From Kumtagia ephedrae (lineage in GTDB: Bacteria > Pseudomonadota > Alphaproteobacteria > Rhizobiales > Rhizobiaceae), in the NCBI RefSeq assembly GCF_003012745.1, contig NZ_PXYK01000005.1:186001-250000 (forward strand): a DNA stretch of 64,000 nucleotides, given 5' to 3'. Shown here one piece after another: positions 1 through 9,985 of the stretch. The position numbers and the translations under genes are program-made. Below the pieces are notes generated by a model that saw nothing but the letters and a program-made list of their open reading frames with translations, was not told where the DNA came from and made no database searches. Numbering within the stretch: position 1 is the stretch's first letter; the number at the start of each line of letters is the position of its first letter.

Positions 1-166
1 CTGGTCGATCAGCGGAGAGGTGCCGAGCGAAGCGAGGCGGTGGGGGTCGAAGATACATTCGTGAACCTGGAGTCGTTGGACTTGGCGGACTCGCTCTGCT
101 AATCGGTTGAAACAACAAAAGACCGGCCAGCGGACCATCTGCCGCTCAGCCAGAACGGATTTTGCG
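1..166. other. left edge, no supportable gene
   Basis: Plus-strand frame 1 is open from the window edge to a TAA at 100-102, so the tail of an upstream gene could lie here, but the fragment is too short to recognise and two other frames are also partly open. No clear terminator or promoter is visible before eda. Confidence 0.3.
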
Positions 167-808
167 ATGTCACAGAAAACCGAACAGCTCCTGTCGCTTC
201 TCGACGGGCAGCCCGTCATCCCCGTGCTGAAGATCGACGATGTCGACGATGCGGTGCCGCTGGCCCGCGCGCTGGCACGCGGCGGGCTGAGGGCCGTCGA
301 GATCACGCTGCGCACCGCCGGCGCGCTGGAATGCATCCGCCGCGCCGCCACCGAAGTCCCGGAGGCGATCGTCGGCGCCGGCACCATCCTCGACGCGGCG
401 CAGTTCGACGATGCGGCGAAGGTAGGCTCGCGCTTCATCGTCAGCCCGGGCATCACCCACGACCTGCTGCTGGCGGCCTCGCGCAGCGACGTGCCGCTGC
501 TGCCGGGAGCGATCACGCCGGCCGAGATCATGACGGCGCGCGACGCCGGCCTCGACTTCCTGAAATTCTTCCCGGCCGAGCAGGCCGGCGGCGCGGCCTT
601 CCTCAAGGCGCTCGCCTCGCCCTTCGCCGGCATCCGCTTCTGCCCGACCGGCGGCGTGTCGCGGAACAACGTCCAGGACTATCTCGGCCTGCCCAACGTG
701 GTCTGCGTCGGCGGCTCGTGGGTGGCGCCCGACAACCTGGTCAGGGCGAAGGACTGGACGGCGATCGAGGCGCTGGCGCGCGAAGCCGCGGGACTGCGCA
801 AGGGCTGA
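167..808 (+). CDS. eda: KDPG aldolase (2-dehydro-3-deoxy-phosphogluconate aldolase)
   Basis: Cytoplasmic class I aldolase that splits 2-keto-3-deoxy-6-phosphogluconate into pyruvate and glyceraldehyde 3-phosphate, the last step of the Entner-Doudoroff pathway. The 213-residue TIM-barrel protein has the usual length. Glu45 (in VEITLR) and Lys133 (in LKFFPAE) fall at the positions of the catalytic Glu and Schiff-base Lys of E. coli Eda, and CPTGGV is the phosphate-binding loop. That numbering agreement supports the ATG at 167; an in-frame TTG at 107 would add 20 residues without family support. It stands alone here, and no sugar kinase or edd is visible beside it. Confidence 0.93.
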   Translation: MSQKTEQLLSLLDGQPVIPVLKIDDVDDAVPLARALARGGLRAVEITLRTAGALECIRRAATEVPEAIVGAGTILDAAQFDDAAKVGSRFIVSPGITHDLLLAASRSDVPLLPGAITPAEIMTARDAGLDFLKFFPAEQAGGAAFLKALASPFAGIRFCPTGGVSRNNVQDYLGLPNVVCVGGSWVAPDNLVRAKDWTAIEALAREAAGLRKG

Positions 809-822
809 GGCGGGAAGCGCAG

Positions 823-2688
823 CTATTCGAACCGCGCCACCGACAGGAACTCCACCGCCTTGCCGGTGAAGCGGTTGGGATCGGGGGTGCCCTCGCCGTC
901 CTTCTTGAAGCCGGCGGTATAGACCTCGCGCGGCGCCGTCACAACGGCGTTGTAGGCGAAGGACGGCGCCGTGGTGTTCTGCGAGGCGGTGGTCACGTAA
1001 TCCTGGCTGAGCACCCAGCGGGCCGCCTGCGGCTCGACCGTCCTGGCCTGGCTCTTGCGGTCCGGACGCACGTCGCCGGCCGTGGGACGTGCCGCCTTGC
1101 GGGTGGTCTTGACGCCGAGCGAGGCCACCGACTGCGGGTCGATGCCTGCTGAGACGGTCCGCTTCGGCGCGGATTCGATTTCCGAGGCCAGGGCCGCGAC
1201 GCGCTCGCCATTCGCCTTGATGGCGGCGGCGACGGCCGCACGGTCGTCGGGAGTTGCCGTCTCCAGCAGGCTCGGCCGCTCGCCGGGAAGCATCGCCATC
1301 GGCAGCTCGGCATCATCGGCCGGCCGGGCGAACGGCATCGGGATGGCATCGCTCGCCGTCGCCGGGTCGCGTTCGGCAGAAGCAAGCGCCAGCAGGATCT
1401 GCTCCTGCGGCGCGGCCGCCTGCACCGGCTGCGCCGTGCCAAGGTCGGGACGCGGCGTCGGCAGCGGCACGTTCATCGCCATTTCGGCAGCGGCCGGCGA
1501 AGCGAGTTCGGCCGGAGGCTGTTCGGCCATGCCGAATGGCATGTCCTGCGGCGTCTCGGCGGCGGCGACTTCGGTCGCCGCGGCAGGGTCGGAATTCGGC
1601 CGCGGCGCCAGCGCCGGCAGCGGCACGGCGCGCATCGGCAGCGCCGCGATGATCTGCTCGGGCGTCTGCGGCTTTTCCTCGGGCTCGGCGGTCGGCAGCT
1701 CGGTGCGGTTGGCCTCCTCCGGCGACAGGATCTGGATGCCCGGCTTCTGCGCTTGGGGCTGCGGCTGCGGCTCGGCCTTGGCGACGGCGGTCGCCACCGG
1801 CGGCTTCGGCTTCTCGGCACGCCTCGGCGCCGGTGCCGGCGCGGCTTCCTCGTCCTCGTCCTCGCCACCGCCGCCGAACAGCGCAGCCAGCAGTCCCCTG
1901 GACGGCTTGCCGCCGCCGGAAGCGAGGGCCAGCGCCATCGTCCCGTCCTTCTTACGGGATTCATAGGAGGCGAGCGCCTGCTCGAAGCCGGGCAACGGCT
2001 TGCCGTCGCTCGGCACGTGCAGGGTCTTGCCGTTCGGGAACATGGCGACGAGCTCGCGCCGGCTCATCTTCGGCCAGTGGCGCACATTGCCGACGTCCAT
2101 GTGGACGAAGGGCGAGCCGGAGCGCGGATAATAGCCGACGCCGCCGATCTGCATCTTCATGCCGGCCTCGCGCAGCTTCTTCAGGCTGACGCCGGGGATG
2201 TAAAAGTCCATCGCCTTGCCCAGCATGTGCTGGCTCTTGCGGGCGACGCCCTTGCTGCGGCTGCGCAGCATCGAATTGGTCGCCGGCGAGCGGTAGGCCG
2301 AGACGACATGGATGTAGTCGCGCGCGCCGACGGTCCGGTAGACCGACCAGACGAGATCGAGCAGGCGCGGATCCATCTTGGTCGGCTCGTTGCGGCGCCA
2401 GTCGCGCAGGAACTGGTTGACCTTGCGCAGGCCGGCCTGGTCGTAGCGGCCGTTGCGCTTGTAGGTGATCTCGGCTCTTTCGCCGGTGTGGGTGAAATAC
2501 AGCTTCAGCGTGCGGGTTTCGGCGGCGGCGGCGGAGGCCCCGGCGGCGATCGCGCACAGCGCGATCATGAGACTGACAAGCCAGCTTCCCCAGCGGGGGC
2601 TCGATTTGGCTCGCCGGTTTTTGTGTCGCTCGATTCTGATCAAATCAAAAGGCCTTGCAGTCTGCCGTTTGTCCCCGGATTTGAGCAC
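823..2688 (-). CDS. DUF882 / peptidase M15A family protein (MepK-like murein endopeptidase)
   Basis: Exported protein of 621 residues. A hydrophobic stretch near residues 35-55 (WLVSLMIALCAIAAG) ends in an Ala-rich signal cleavage region. Residues ~60-240 match the DUF882/YcbK family, zinc LD/DD-endopeptidases that cut peptidoglycan cross-links: the metal and catalytic motifs SQHMLGKAMDFYI and FVHMDVG are both present. The remaining ~380 residues are a Pro/Ala/Glu-rich low-complexity tail, much longer than E. coli MepK, probably a spacer in the periplasm or wall. The chosen start is a GTG without a clear Shine-Dalgarno, so the true N-terminus may be slightly internal. The upstream 226 bp probably hold its own promoter. 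Family assignment is firm; the cleavage specificity is inferred. Confidence 0.85.
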   Translation of the reverse strand: MLKSGDKRQTARPFDLIRIERHKNRRAKSSPRWGSWLVSLMIALCAIAAGASAAAAETRTLKLYFTHTGERAEITYKRNGRYDQAGLRKVNQFLRDWRRNEPTKMDPRLLDLVWSVYRTVGARDYIHVVSAYRSPATNSMLRSRSKGVARKSQHMLGKAMDFYIPGVSLKKLREAGMKMQIGGVGYYPRSGSPFVHMDVGNVRHWPKMSRRELVAMFPNGKTLHVPSDGKPLPGFEQALASYESRKKDGTMALALASGGGKPSRGLLAALFGGGGEDEDEEAAPAPAPRRAEKPKPPVATAVAKAEPQPQPQAQKPGIQILSPEEANRTELPTAEPEEKPQTPEQIIAALPMRAVPLPALAPRPNSDPAAATEVAAAETPQDMPFGMAEQPPAELASPAAAEMAMNVPLPTPRPDLGTAQPVQAAAPQEQILLALASAERDPATASDAIPMPFARPADDAELPMAMLPGERPSLLETATPDDRAAVAAAIKANGERVAALASEIESAPKRTVSAGIDPQSVASLGVKTTRKAARPTAGDVRPDRKSQARTVEPQAARWVLSQDYVTTASQNTTAPSFAYNAVVTAPREVYTAGFKKDGEGTPDPNRFTGKAVEFLSVARFE

Positions 2689-2740
2689 CGGATGCGGAGA
2701 TTCGCATAGATTCTTCGCATCCGAATATCGATCCTAATGG

Positions 2741-2755
2741 TTAATCACAGCTTAT
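2741..2755. promoter_or_regulatory. possible CtrA-like site
   Basis: TTAA, 7 nt, TTAT resembles the alphaproteobacterial CtrA box (TTAA-N7-TTAAC), with mismatches at its 3' end. It lies 53-67 bp upstream of the start of the murein-peptidase gene, a plausible cell-cycle target. The evidence is one weak motif in a non-coding gap. Confidence 0.25.
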
Positions 2756-2914
2756 TGAAGCCGAAATGCGGTAAGACCGTGGCGACAACCGGACGAAAAC
2801 GGGCCGCCGACCGGCGTGGTTAACAGCAGCATTACAGCCGAGGGCTTGCGCGGCGCTGGTTAACGCCTGTGGCGTTGCTGATTCGACGGACCGCGCAGGG
2901 AGGAAATTTTCGGA

Positions 2915-4426
<1,512 letters not shown>

Positions 4427-4565
4427 TTCGATGAAACGCGGAAAACCCTTCTGGCCACCAATGCCGTCTGGATGATAGTGGCAGCGGGTCCTAAATAAGC
4501 GTTTAAGGTTCCGGCCGGACTTGTCACGAACCGCGGCCGTCGTGCGGAAACGGAAGGGGACTGCG

Positions 4566-6401
4566 ATGCGACTGCAATTCGAGCGGGGTGTGCGGGCCGC
4601 CGCGGCCGAGACGGCTTCCGCCGCGCTCTCCGACCTGCCCGAATGGGACCTTTCCGACCTCTATCCCGGCATGGACTCGGCCGAGCTCAAGCGCGACCTG
4701 GCACTTGCCGCCGACCTGGCCGTCGCCTTCGAGAAAAGATGGAAGGGCACGCTCGCCGCCGAAGCGGCGGCGGGTCCGGCCGGGCGGCTCGGCCAGGCGC
4801 TGAAGGAATACGAGGCGCTGGAGGAGCTGATGGGCCGCATCGCCTCCTATGCCGGCCTCGTCTATTCCGGCAACACCGCCGACCCGCAGCGCGCCAAGCT
4901 CTATGGCGACGTGCAGGAGAAGATGACGGACGCCAGCGCGCATCTGCTGTTCTTCGCGCTCGAGCTCAATCTCGCCGACGATGCCCTGGTCGACGCCGCG
5001 CTCGAGGCAGATCCGGCTTTCGGCCACTACCGGCCCTGGGTGCTCGATCTCAGGAAGGACAAGCCCTACCAGCTCGAGGACCGCATCGAGCAGCTCTTCC
5101 ACGAGAAATCGGTCACCGGGCGCGGTGCCTGGAACCGGCTGTTCGACGAGACAATGACGGCGCTGCGCTTCAAGATCGACGGCGAGGAGCTGACGCTGGA
5201 GCCGACGCTCAACAAGCTGCAGGACCCGGACCCGAAAATCCGCCGGACGGCGGCGGAAGCGCTGGCGGAGACCTTCAAGGAGAATTTGCGCGTCTTCACG
5301 CTGGTCACCAACACGCTGGCCAAGGACAAGGAAATCTCCGACCGCTGGCGCGGCTTCAAGGACATCGCCGATTCACGACACCTCGCCAACCGTGTCGAGC
5401 GCGAGGTCGTGGATGCGCTGGCCGCTGCCGTTCGCGAGGCCTATCCGCGCCTGTCCCACCGCTATTATGCGATGAAGGCGCGCTGGCTCGGCATGGAGCG
5501 GATGAACCACTGGGACCGCAACGCGCCGCTGCCGGAAACCCCGCAGGCGACGATCGGATGGGACGACGCGAAGAACACGGTGCTGACCGCCTATCACCGC
5601 TTCTCGCCGGAGATGGCCGACATCGCGCGCACCTTCTTCGACCGCAAATGGATCGATGCGCCGGTCCGGCCCGGCAAGGCGCCGGGCGCCTTCGCCCATC
5701 CGACGGTGCCTTCGGCGCATCCCTATGTGCTGCTCAACTACATGGGCAAGCCGCGCGACGTGATGACGCTGGCGCACGAGCTCGGCCACGGCGTGCACCA
5801 GGTGCTGGCCGGCGCGCAGGGTGCGCTGATGGCATCGACGCCGCTGACGCTGGCCGAGACCGCCTCGGTGTTCGGCGAGATGCTGACCTTCCGCTCGCTG
5901 CTCGACCGCACGACCGACCGGCGCGAGCGCAAGGCCATGCTCGCCCAGAAGGTCGAGGACATGATCAACACGGTGGTGCGCCAGATCGCCTTCTACGAGT
6001 TCGAGCGCAAGGTGCACATGGAGCGCCGCAACGGCGAGCTGACCGCCGATCGGCTCGGCCAGTTCTGGCTGGAGGTCCAGAAGGAAAGCCTTGGCGACGC
6101 GATCGAGCTGAAGCCCGGCTACGAGACCTTCTGGGCCTACATCCCGCACTTCATCCACTCGCCTTTCTATGTCTACGCCTACGCCTTCGGCGACTGCCTG
6201 GTGAATTCGCTGTTCGCGGTCTACCAGAACGCCGAGAAGGGCTTTCAGGAGAAGTATTTCGACATGCTGCGAGCCGGCGGCACGAAGCATCATTCGGAGC
6301 TGCTGGCGCCGTTCGGGCTGGATGCGTCGGACCCCGCCTTCTGGGGCAAGGGGCTCGCGGTCATCTCCGGCCTGATCGACGAGCTGGAAGGGTTGGAGTG
6401 A
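4566..6401 (+). CDS. pepF: oligoendopeptidase F (M3 family metallopeptidase)
   Basis: Cytoplasmic zinc peptidase that degrades short oligopeptides. It is 611 residues from the ATG at 4566, which has a good ribosome-binding site (GGAAGGGGA); a TTG 45 bp upstream is less likely. The zinc motif HELGH is at residues 404-408 and the third ligand Glu lies in the following ETASVFGE segment. FAHPTVPSAHPYVLLNY and the C-terminal YVYAYAFGDCLVNSLF are typical of bacterial M3B enzymes. It is divergent from the sigma-54 regulator with about 140 bp between them. Physiological substrates are unknown. Confidence 0.93.
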   Translation: MRLQFERGVRAAAAETASAALSDLPEWDLSDLYPGMDSAELKRDLALAADLAVAFEKRWKGTLAAEAAAGPAGRLGQALKEYEALEELMGRIASYAGLVYSGNTADPQRAKLYGDVQEKMTDASAHLLFFALELNLADDALVDAALEADPAFGHYRPWVLDLRKDKPYQLEDRIEQLFHEKSVTGRGAWNRLFDETMTALRFKIDGEELTLEPTLNKLQDPDPKIRRTAAEALAETFKENLRVFTLVTNTLAKDKEISDRWRGFKDIADSRHLANRVEREVVDALAAAVREAYPRLSHRYYAMKARWLGMERMNHWDRNAPLPETPQATIGWDDAKNTVLTAYHRFSPEMADIARTFFDRKWIDAPVRPGKAPGAFAHPTVPSAHPYVLLNYMGKPRDVMTLAHELGHGVHQVLAGAQGALMASTPLTLAETASVFGEMLTFRSLLDRTTDRRERKAMLAQKVEDMINTVVRQIAFYEFERKVHMERRNGELTADRLGQFWLEVQKESLGDAIELKPGYETFWAYIPHFIHSPFYVYAYAFGDCLVNSLFAVYQNAEKGFQEKYFDMLRAGGTKHHSELLAPFGLDASDPAFWGKGLAVISGLIDELEGLE

Positions 6402-6429
6402 GAGGCAGCACGATCCTGCGTCAGGCGCT

Positions 6430-6610
6430 GCGCTCCTTCGCACCCCCCTCTGTCCTGCCGGACATCTCCCCCGCAAGGGGGGAGATTACGCCTGCCGCAC
6501 GGCTTTCGCCAATCCCCGGCGCGGCAGGCGAGGCGGAAAGCGTGAAGCTGCCGATCTCCCCCCTTGCGGGGGAGATGTCCGGCAGGACAGAGGGGGGTGC
6601 GAAGGAGCGC
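6430..6610. repeat. perfect 57-bp inverted repeat (RIME-like intergenic element)
   Basis: The 57-bp arms at 6430-6486 and 6554-6610 are exact reverse complements, separated by 67 bp. Each arm contains smaller palindromes such as CTGTCCTGCCGGACA and CTCCCCC-gcaa-GGGGGG. The element fills the gap between pepF and pabB and could fold into a long hairpin in the pepF transcript. Mosaic intergenic repeats of this type are known from rhizobial genomes; membership of a named family is my inference. Confidence 0.9.
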
Positions 6611-6624
6611 GCCCGGGCATAGAA

Positions 6625-7773
6625 ATGACCACCTCTCCCTTCGCCCTCTTCCGCGACGACCTCGCCGGCCGCGGCGTGCTGTTCGAGCGGCCGCGCGACA
6701 TCATCTCGGCCGACGATCCCGCCGGCTTCGAGGCCGCGCTGGCGGCGGCCGAGGCGGCACGGCGCAGCGGCAAATGGCTGGCCGGCTATTTTTCCTATGA
6801 AGCCGGCTATCTGCTGGAGCCGAAGCTTGCGCCCCGCCTACCCGACGGACGGCGCGTGCCGCTCGTCCTTCTCGGCGTCTTCGACGCGCCTTCCGACGCC
6901 CCGGTGCCGGCCGGGGCGCCCCGCCCCACCAACGGGCCGATCTTCGACGCGCGCGCCGCCTGGTCCTTCGACGACTACCGCCGGCGGTTCGAGCGGCTGC
7001 ACGGCCATCTGCGCGCCGGCGACTGCTACCAGGGCAATCTGACCTTCCCGGTCCGCGCCGAATGGAGCGGCGAGCCGCTCGCCGCCTTCGACGCGCTGAC
7101 GGCGCGCCAGCCGGTGAAATACGGCGCGCTGGTCGATCTCGGCGGACCGGTGGTGCTGTCGCGCTCGCCGGAGCTGTTCTTCGAGATCGGCCGCGACGGC
7201 TGGATCGAGACGCACCCGATGAAGGGCACGGCGCCGCGCGGCGCCAGCGAGGCCGAGGATATTCGGCTGAAGGACTATCTGCGCAACGATCCGAAGAACC
7301 AGGCGGAAAACCGCATGATCGTCGACCTCCTGCGCAACGACATCTCGCTGGTGAGCGAGGTCGGCACGCTCGACGTGCCGGAGCTGTTCAAGGTCGAGAC
7401 CTATCCGACGCTCCACACCATGGTCAGCCATGTGCGCGCAAAACTGCTGCCCGGCCGCACCATCCGCGACGTCTTCGCCGCGCTGTTCCCCTGCGGCTCG
7501 ATCACCGGCGCGCCGAAAATCCGGGCGATGGAGATCCTGCACGAGCTGGAAGGCACGCCGCGCGACGTCTATTGCGGGGCGATCGGCTGGATCGCGCCGG
7601 GCGGGCCGATGCGCTTCTCGGTGGCGATCCGCACCATCACGCTCTTTCCCGGCGGCGAGGCCGTCTACAATGTCGGCGGCGGCGTGGTGTTCGATTCCAC
7701 AGCCTTGTCGGAGTATCAGGAATGCCTGCTGAAGGCCCGCTTCGCGACGGGAACGGTCCCGACTTCGGACTGA
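6625..7773 (+). CDS. pabB: aminodeoxychorismate synthase component I
   Basis: Chorismate-binding enzyme that makes 4-amino-4-deoxychorismate for para-aminobenzoate and folate synthesis. The 382-residue protein has the compact form of the family, with HPMKGTAPRG, the signature ENRMIVDLLRNDI, FPCGSITGAPKIRAM and the C-terminal YNVGGGVVFDS. No glutamine amidotransferase (pabA) lies in the window, so ammonia delivery must involve a partner encoded elsewhere. Its 3' end overlaps pabC by 52 bp in another frame, pointing to translational coupling. The anthranilate synthase TrpE is the main alternative, but the pairing with pabC supports PabB. Confidence 0.9.
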   Translation: MTTSPFALFRDDLAGRGVLFERPRDIISADDPAGFEAALAAAEAARRSGKWLAGYFSYEAGYLLEPKLAPRLPDGRRVPLVLLGVFDAPSDAPVPAGAPRPTNGPIFDARAAWSFDDYRRRFERLHGHLRAGDCYQGNLTFPVRAEWSGEPLAAFDALTARQPVKYGALVDLGGPVVLSRSPELFFEIGRDGWIETHPMKGTAPRGASEAEDIRLKDYLRNDPKNQAENRMIVDLLRNDISLVSEVGTLDVPELFKVETYPTLHTMVSHVRAKLLPGRTIRDVFAALFPCGSITGAPKIRAMEILHELEGTPRDVYCGAIGWIAPGGPMRFSVAIRTITLFPGGEAVYNVGGGVVFDSTALSEYQECLLKARFATGTVPTSD

Positions 7774-8402
7774 TCGAGACCCTGCGCTGGGAACCGGCGG
7801 CCGGATTCGTCCGGCTGGAACGGCATCTGGCGCGGCTCAGCCGCTCGGTGGCCGAACTCGGCTTCGGCTATGAGCCGGCGCGGATCGACCGGGCGCTGGC
7901 CGGTGTCGGCGGCGGCGCGCCGCTGCGGGTGCGGCTGCTGCTTTCGCGCGAAGGTGCCGCCGACGTGACTGCGCAGCCCTTCGTTCCGCTGCCCGAAAAC
8001 GCCGTCTGGACGCTGCGGATCGCCGCCACGAGGCTGGGTTCCGGCGATCCTCTGCTGCGCCACAAGACGACGCGGCGCGATGTCTTCCAGCGGGCACGCG
8101 CCGAGTTTTCCCCGGACGAGGCGGACGAGGTGATCCTTCTCAACGAGAACGGTCTTGCCTGCGAGGGCACGATCACCAGCCTCTTCGCCGATTTGGGCGA
8201 CGGCGGCCCGCTGCGCACATCGCCGCTGTCCTGCGGGCTGCTGCCCGGCGTGCTGCGCGGCGAGCTGCTGGATACGGGCGAGGCGCGGGAGGCGGAGCTG
8301 ACGCCGGCCGACCTGATGCGGGCGAAACGGCTGTTCGTCGGCAATTCGCTGCGCGGGCTGATCGTGGCCCGACTGTCCGAGGATTCCGCGGCCGATTTCT
8401 GA
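7722..8402 (+). CDS. pabC: aminodeoxychorismate lyase (class IV aminotransferase fold)
   Basis: PLP enzyme that releases pyruvate and para-aminobenzoate from aminodeoxychorismate. From the ATG at 7722, inside the end of pabB, it is 226 residues. The PLP lysine is probably in LLRHKTTRRDVF, followed by the family motif NENGLACEGTITSLFA and GLLPGVLR. The short length and the overlap with pabB match two-gene pab modules in which other bacteria often have a fused PabB-PabC. Class IV branched-chain or D-amino-acid aminotransferases share these motifs, so context decides the call. Confidence 0.87.
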   Translation: MPAEGPLRDGNGPDFGLIETLRWEPAAGFVRLERHLARLSRSVAELGFGYEPARIDRALAGVGGGAPLRVRLLLSREGAADVTAQPFVPLPENAVWTLRIAATRLGSGDPLLRHKTTRRDVFQRARAEFSPDEADEVILLNENGLACEGTITSLFADLGDGGPLRTSPLSCGLLPGVLRGELLDTGEAREAELTPADLMRAKRLFVGNSLRGLIVARLSEDSAADF

Positions 8403-8412
8403 ACATTACAAT

Positions 8413-8470
8413 TTGACGGCTCGGGCGTGCTGTCTTACACTGTGTTCGCCTGAGTTCACCTGTGTTCGGG
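8413..8470 (+). promoter_or_regulatory. toxin-antitoxin promoter with four 10-bp operator repeats
   Basis: TTGACG (8413-8418), a 17-nt spacer and TACACT (8436-8441) form a good sigma-70 promoter. Overlapping the -10 and start site, 8431-8470 are four head-to-tail 10-bp units: TGTCTTACAC, TGTGTTCGCC, TGAGTTCACC, TGTGTTCGGG. One unit per helical turn is what ribbon-helix-helix dimers bind cooperatively, so autorepression by the antitoxin is likely. Confidence 0.7.
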
Positions 8471-8478
8471 AGAAAAAA

Positions 8479-8769
8479 ATGGCTGCGAGCGAGACTTTTT
8501 CGGTACGCCTGCCCTCCGAGACCAAGAAGGAATTGGAGGAATACGCGCGCGCCACCCAGCGCTCCACTGCCTTCGTCGTCAAGGAGGCGGTCGAGGCGCA
8601 TCTCGCCGAACGGCGTGCCTATCTCGCGGCGATCGAGGAAGCCGAGCGGGAGGCCGATGAAGGCGTGTTCGTCTCGGGCGAAGCGGTCATCAAGTGGCTG
8701 GAATCCTGGGGCACGGAAAACGAGCTGCCGCCACCCGAGCCCGATATATTTCCTGACGGCCGCAAGTGA
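8479..8769 (+). CDS. ribbon-helix-helix antitoxin (CopG/ParD-like)
   Basis: A 96-residue antitoxin. The N-terminal ETFSVRLPSETKKELEEYA is a ribbon-helix-helix DNA-binding motif: a short strand followed by two helices. The C-terminal acidic, Pro-rich tail (ELPPPEPDIFPD) would wrap the toxin. The ATG at 8479 follows a Shine-Dalgarno (CGGGAGA). Its TGA overlaps the GTG of the toxin gene by 4 bp, giving coupled translation. It probably represses its own promoter through the tandem repeats at 8431-8470. Confidence 0.85.
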   Translation: MAASETFSVRLPSETKKELEEYARATQRSTAFVVKEAVEAHLAERRAYLAAIEEAEREADEGVFVSGEAVIKWLESWGTENELPPPEPDIFPDGRK

Positions 8770-9056
8770 AGCTCAAAGTCCTTCCGCGAGCGGTCCGGGA
8801 CTTGGCCGGAATTCACGCTTACATCGGCGCAGACAATGAAGCGGCAGCCGACGCCGTGGCGGCGCGGATCAAGAAATCGCTGGTTCTTATCACCTTGCGG
8901 CCGGAGATCGGCCGTCCCACCCCGCAATCCAGGATCCGCGAACATTCCGTGCCCGGCCTGCCCTACGTGCTTCCATACCGCGTCCGGGGCGAGACGGTGG
9001 AAGTCCTGCGTGTCTTTCACACGAGCCGCGAGCGGCCTTCGAAATGGATCGGATGA
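8766..9056 (+). CDS. ParE/RelE-type toxin
   Basis: A 96-residue toxin of the RelE/ParE superfamily, starting at a GTG that overlaps the antitoxin stop. The N-terminal LPRAVRDLAGIHAYIGADN, the central RPEIGRPTP and the C-terminal PYRVRGETVEVLRVFHTSR are typical. These distinguish ParE-like proteins (gyrase poisons) weakly from RelE ribonucleases; ParE is favoured by the RHH antitoxin partner. The gene end overlaps the start of the next gene by up to 13 bp, so the module is packed against a housekeeping-type gene. Confidence 0.85.
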   Translation: MKLKVLPRAVRDLAGIHAYIGADNEAAADAVAARIKKSLVLITLRPEIGRPTPQSRIREHSVPGLPYVLPYRVRGETVEVLRVFHTSRERPSKWIG

Positions 9057-9976
9057 CCGCGCTCCCCACCCACACCCCCTACGACGGCTCGTCGAAGCTG
9101 TTCACCATCGGGCTGAAGCCGCTCGAGCTCGCCGACTGGATCGAGATCGACGCGACCTTCGACCGGCAGCTGCGCGAGAAGCGGCGGCTCTATGCCGAGC
9201 GGGAGAGCGATGTGTTCGTCGCCGAGCCCGGCAGCGAGGACGGCCAGAGCGAGGTGCTGGCGCTGCTGCGCGAGCATCTGACGATACGCTTCCCCGAGCG
9301 CTACCGGCAGCACTGCCGCGGCATCGAGATCGCCGGCCATCCCGCCTTGTCGACCGACGCGATCAAGGCGATGCCGCCCTTGCGCGCCGCGTCGCTGCTC
9401 GTCCAGGAGGATCTCATCCTCATGCGCAGGGGCGAGGCCGGCTGGCGGCTGGCGGCCGGGTCGCTCTGCTTTCCGTCCTCGTGGTCGCTCAGGGAAAAAT
9501 TCGGCAAGCCGCTGCACGAGATCCACGCGCCGGTGCCGGCCTTCGGGCCGGGCACGCGCATGGCCGAGCTGATCGCCCGCATGTTCGACAATCTGCAGGG
9601 CCAGGGCGTGCAGCGGTTCAACTGGTCGATCCAGGCGGGCGACGACCTCTATCACCCGCTGTCGAGCGTCGCGCGCATCGACCGCGCCACCAACCGCCCG
9701 TCGCGGTTTCCAGACCCCGAAGCCGCGGCCCGCGCCTTCATCCGGGTCGAGCGCCAGACGCTGCGGAAACTGCCGGTATCCGGCGACATCCTCTTCACCA
9801 TCCGCATCCATCTCGATCCGCTGGCGCTGCTCGCGCGTCATCCCGAGCGCTCGGTGCTGGCAAGATCCTTCGCCGCACAGCTCGACGCGCTCGACGAGGC
9901 GCAGCTCGACTACAAGGGGCTGACCGCCGACCGCGACCGGCTGACGGAGCAGTTGCAGATCATCGCCGCCACCTGA
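9044..9976 (+). CDS. DUF3445 protein (heme-dependent oxidative N-demethylase-like)
   Basis: 310 residues, matching the DUF3445 family, whose characterised member is the heme subunit of a dimethylamine oxidative demethylase. Family hallmarks are LCFPSSWSLREKFGKPLHEIHAPVP (read in two parts: LCFPSSW and EIHAPVP), RFNWSIQ and the C-terminal RVERQTLRKLPVSGDILFTI segment. No reductase or partner subunits are adjacent, so activity on dimethylamine is uncertain. Two ATGs (9044, 9053) overlap the toxin stop; either is possible. Confidence 0.8.
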   Translation: MDRMTALPTHTPYDGSSKLFTIGLKPLELADWIEIDATFDRQLREKRRLYAERESDVFVAEPGSEDGQSEVLALLREHLTIRFPERYRQHCRGIEIAGHPALSTDAIKAMPPLRAASLLVQEDLILMRRGEAGWRLAAGSLCFPSSWSLREKFGKPLHEIHAPVPAFGPGTRMAELIARMFDNLQGQGVQRFNWSIQAGDDLYHPLSSVARIDRATNRPSRFPDPEAAARAFIRVERQTLRKLPVSGDILFTIRIHLDPLALLARHPERSVLARSFAAQLDALDEAQLDYKGLTADRDRLTEQLQIIAAT

Positions 9977-9985
9977 AGCGCCAGC

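Noticed and set aside
1..102. C-terminal fragment of an upstream gene
   Set aside because: About 33 codons without recognisable motif; several frames are open, so no call is possible.
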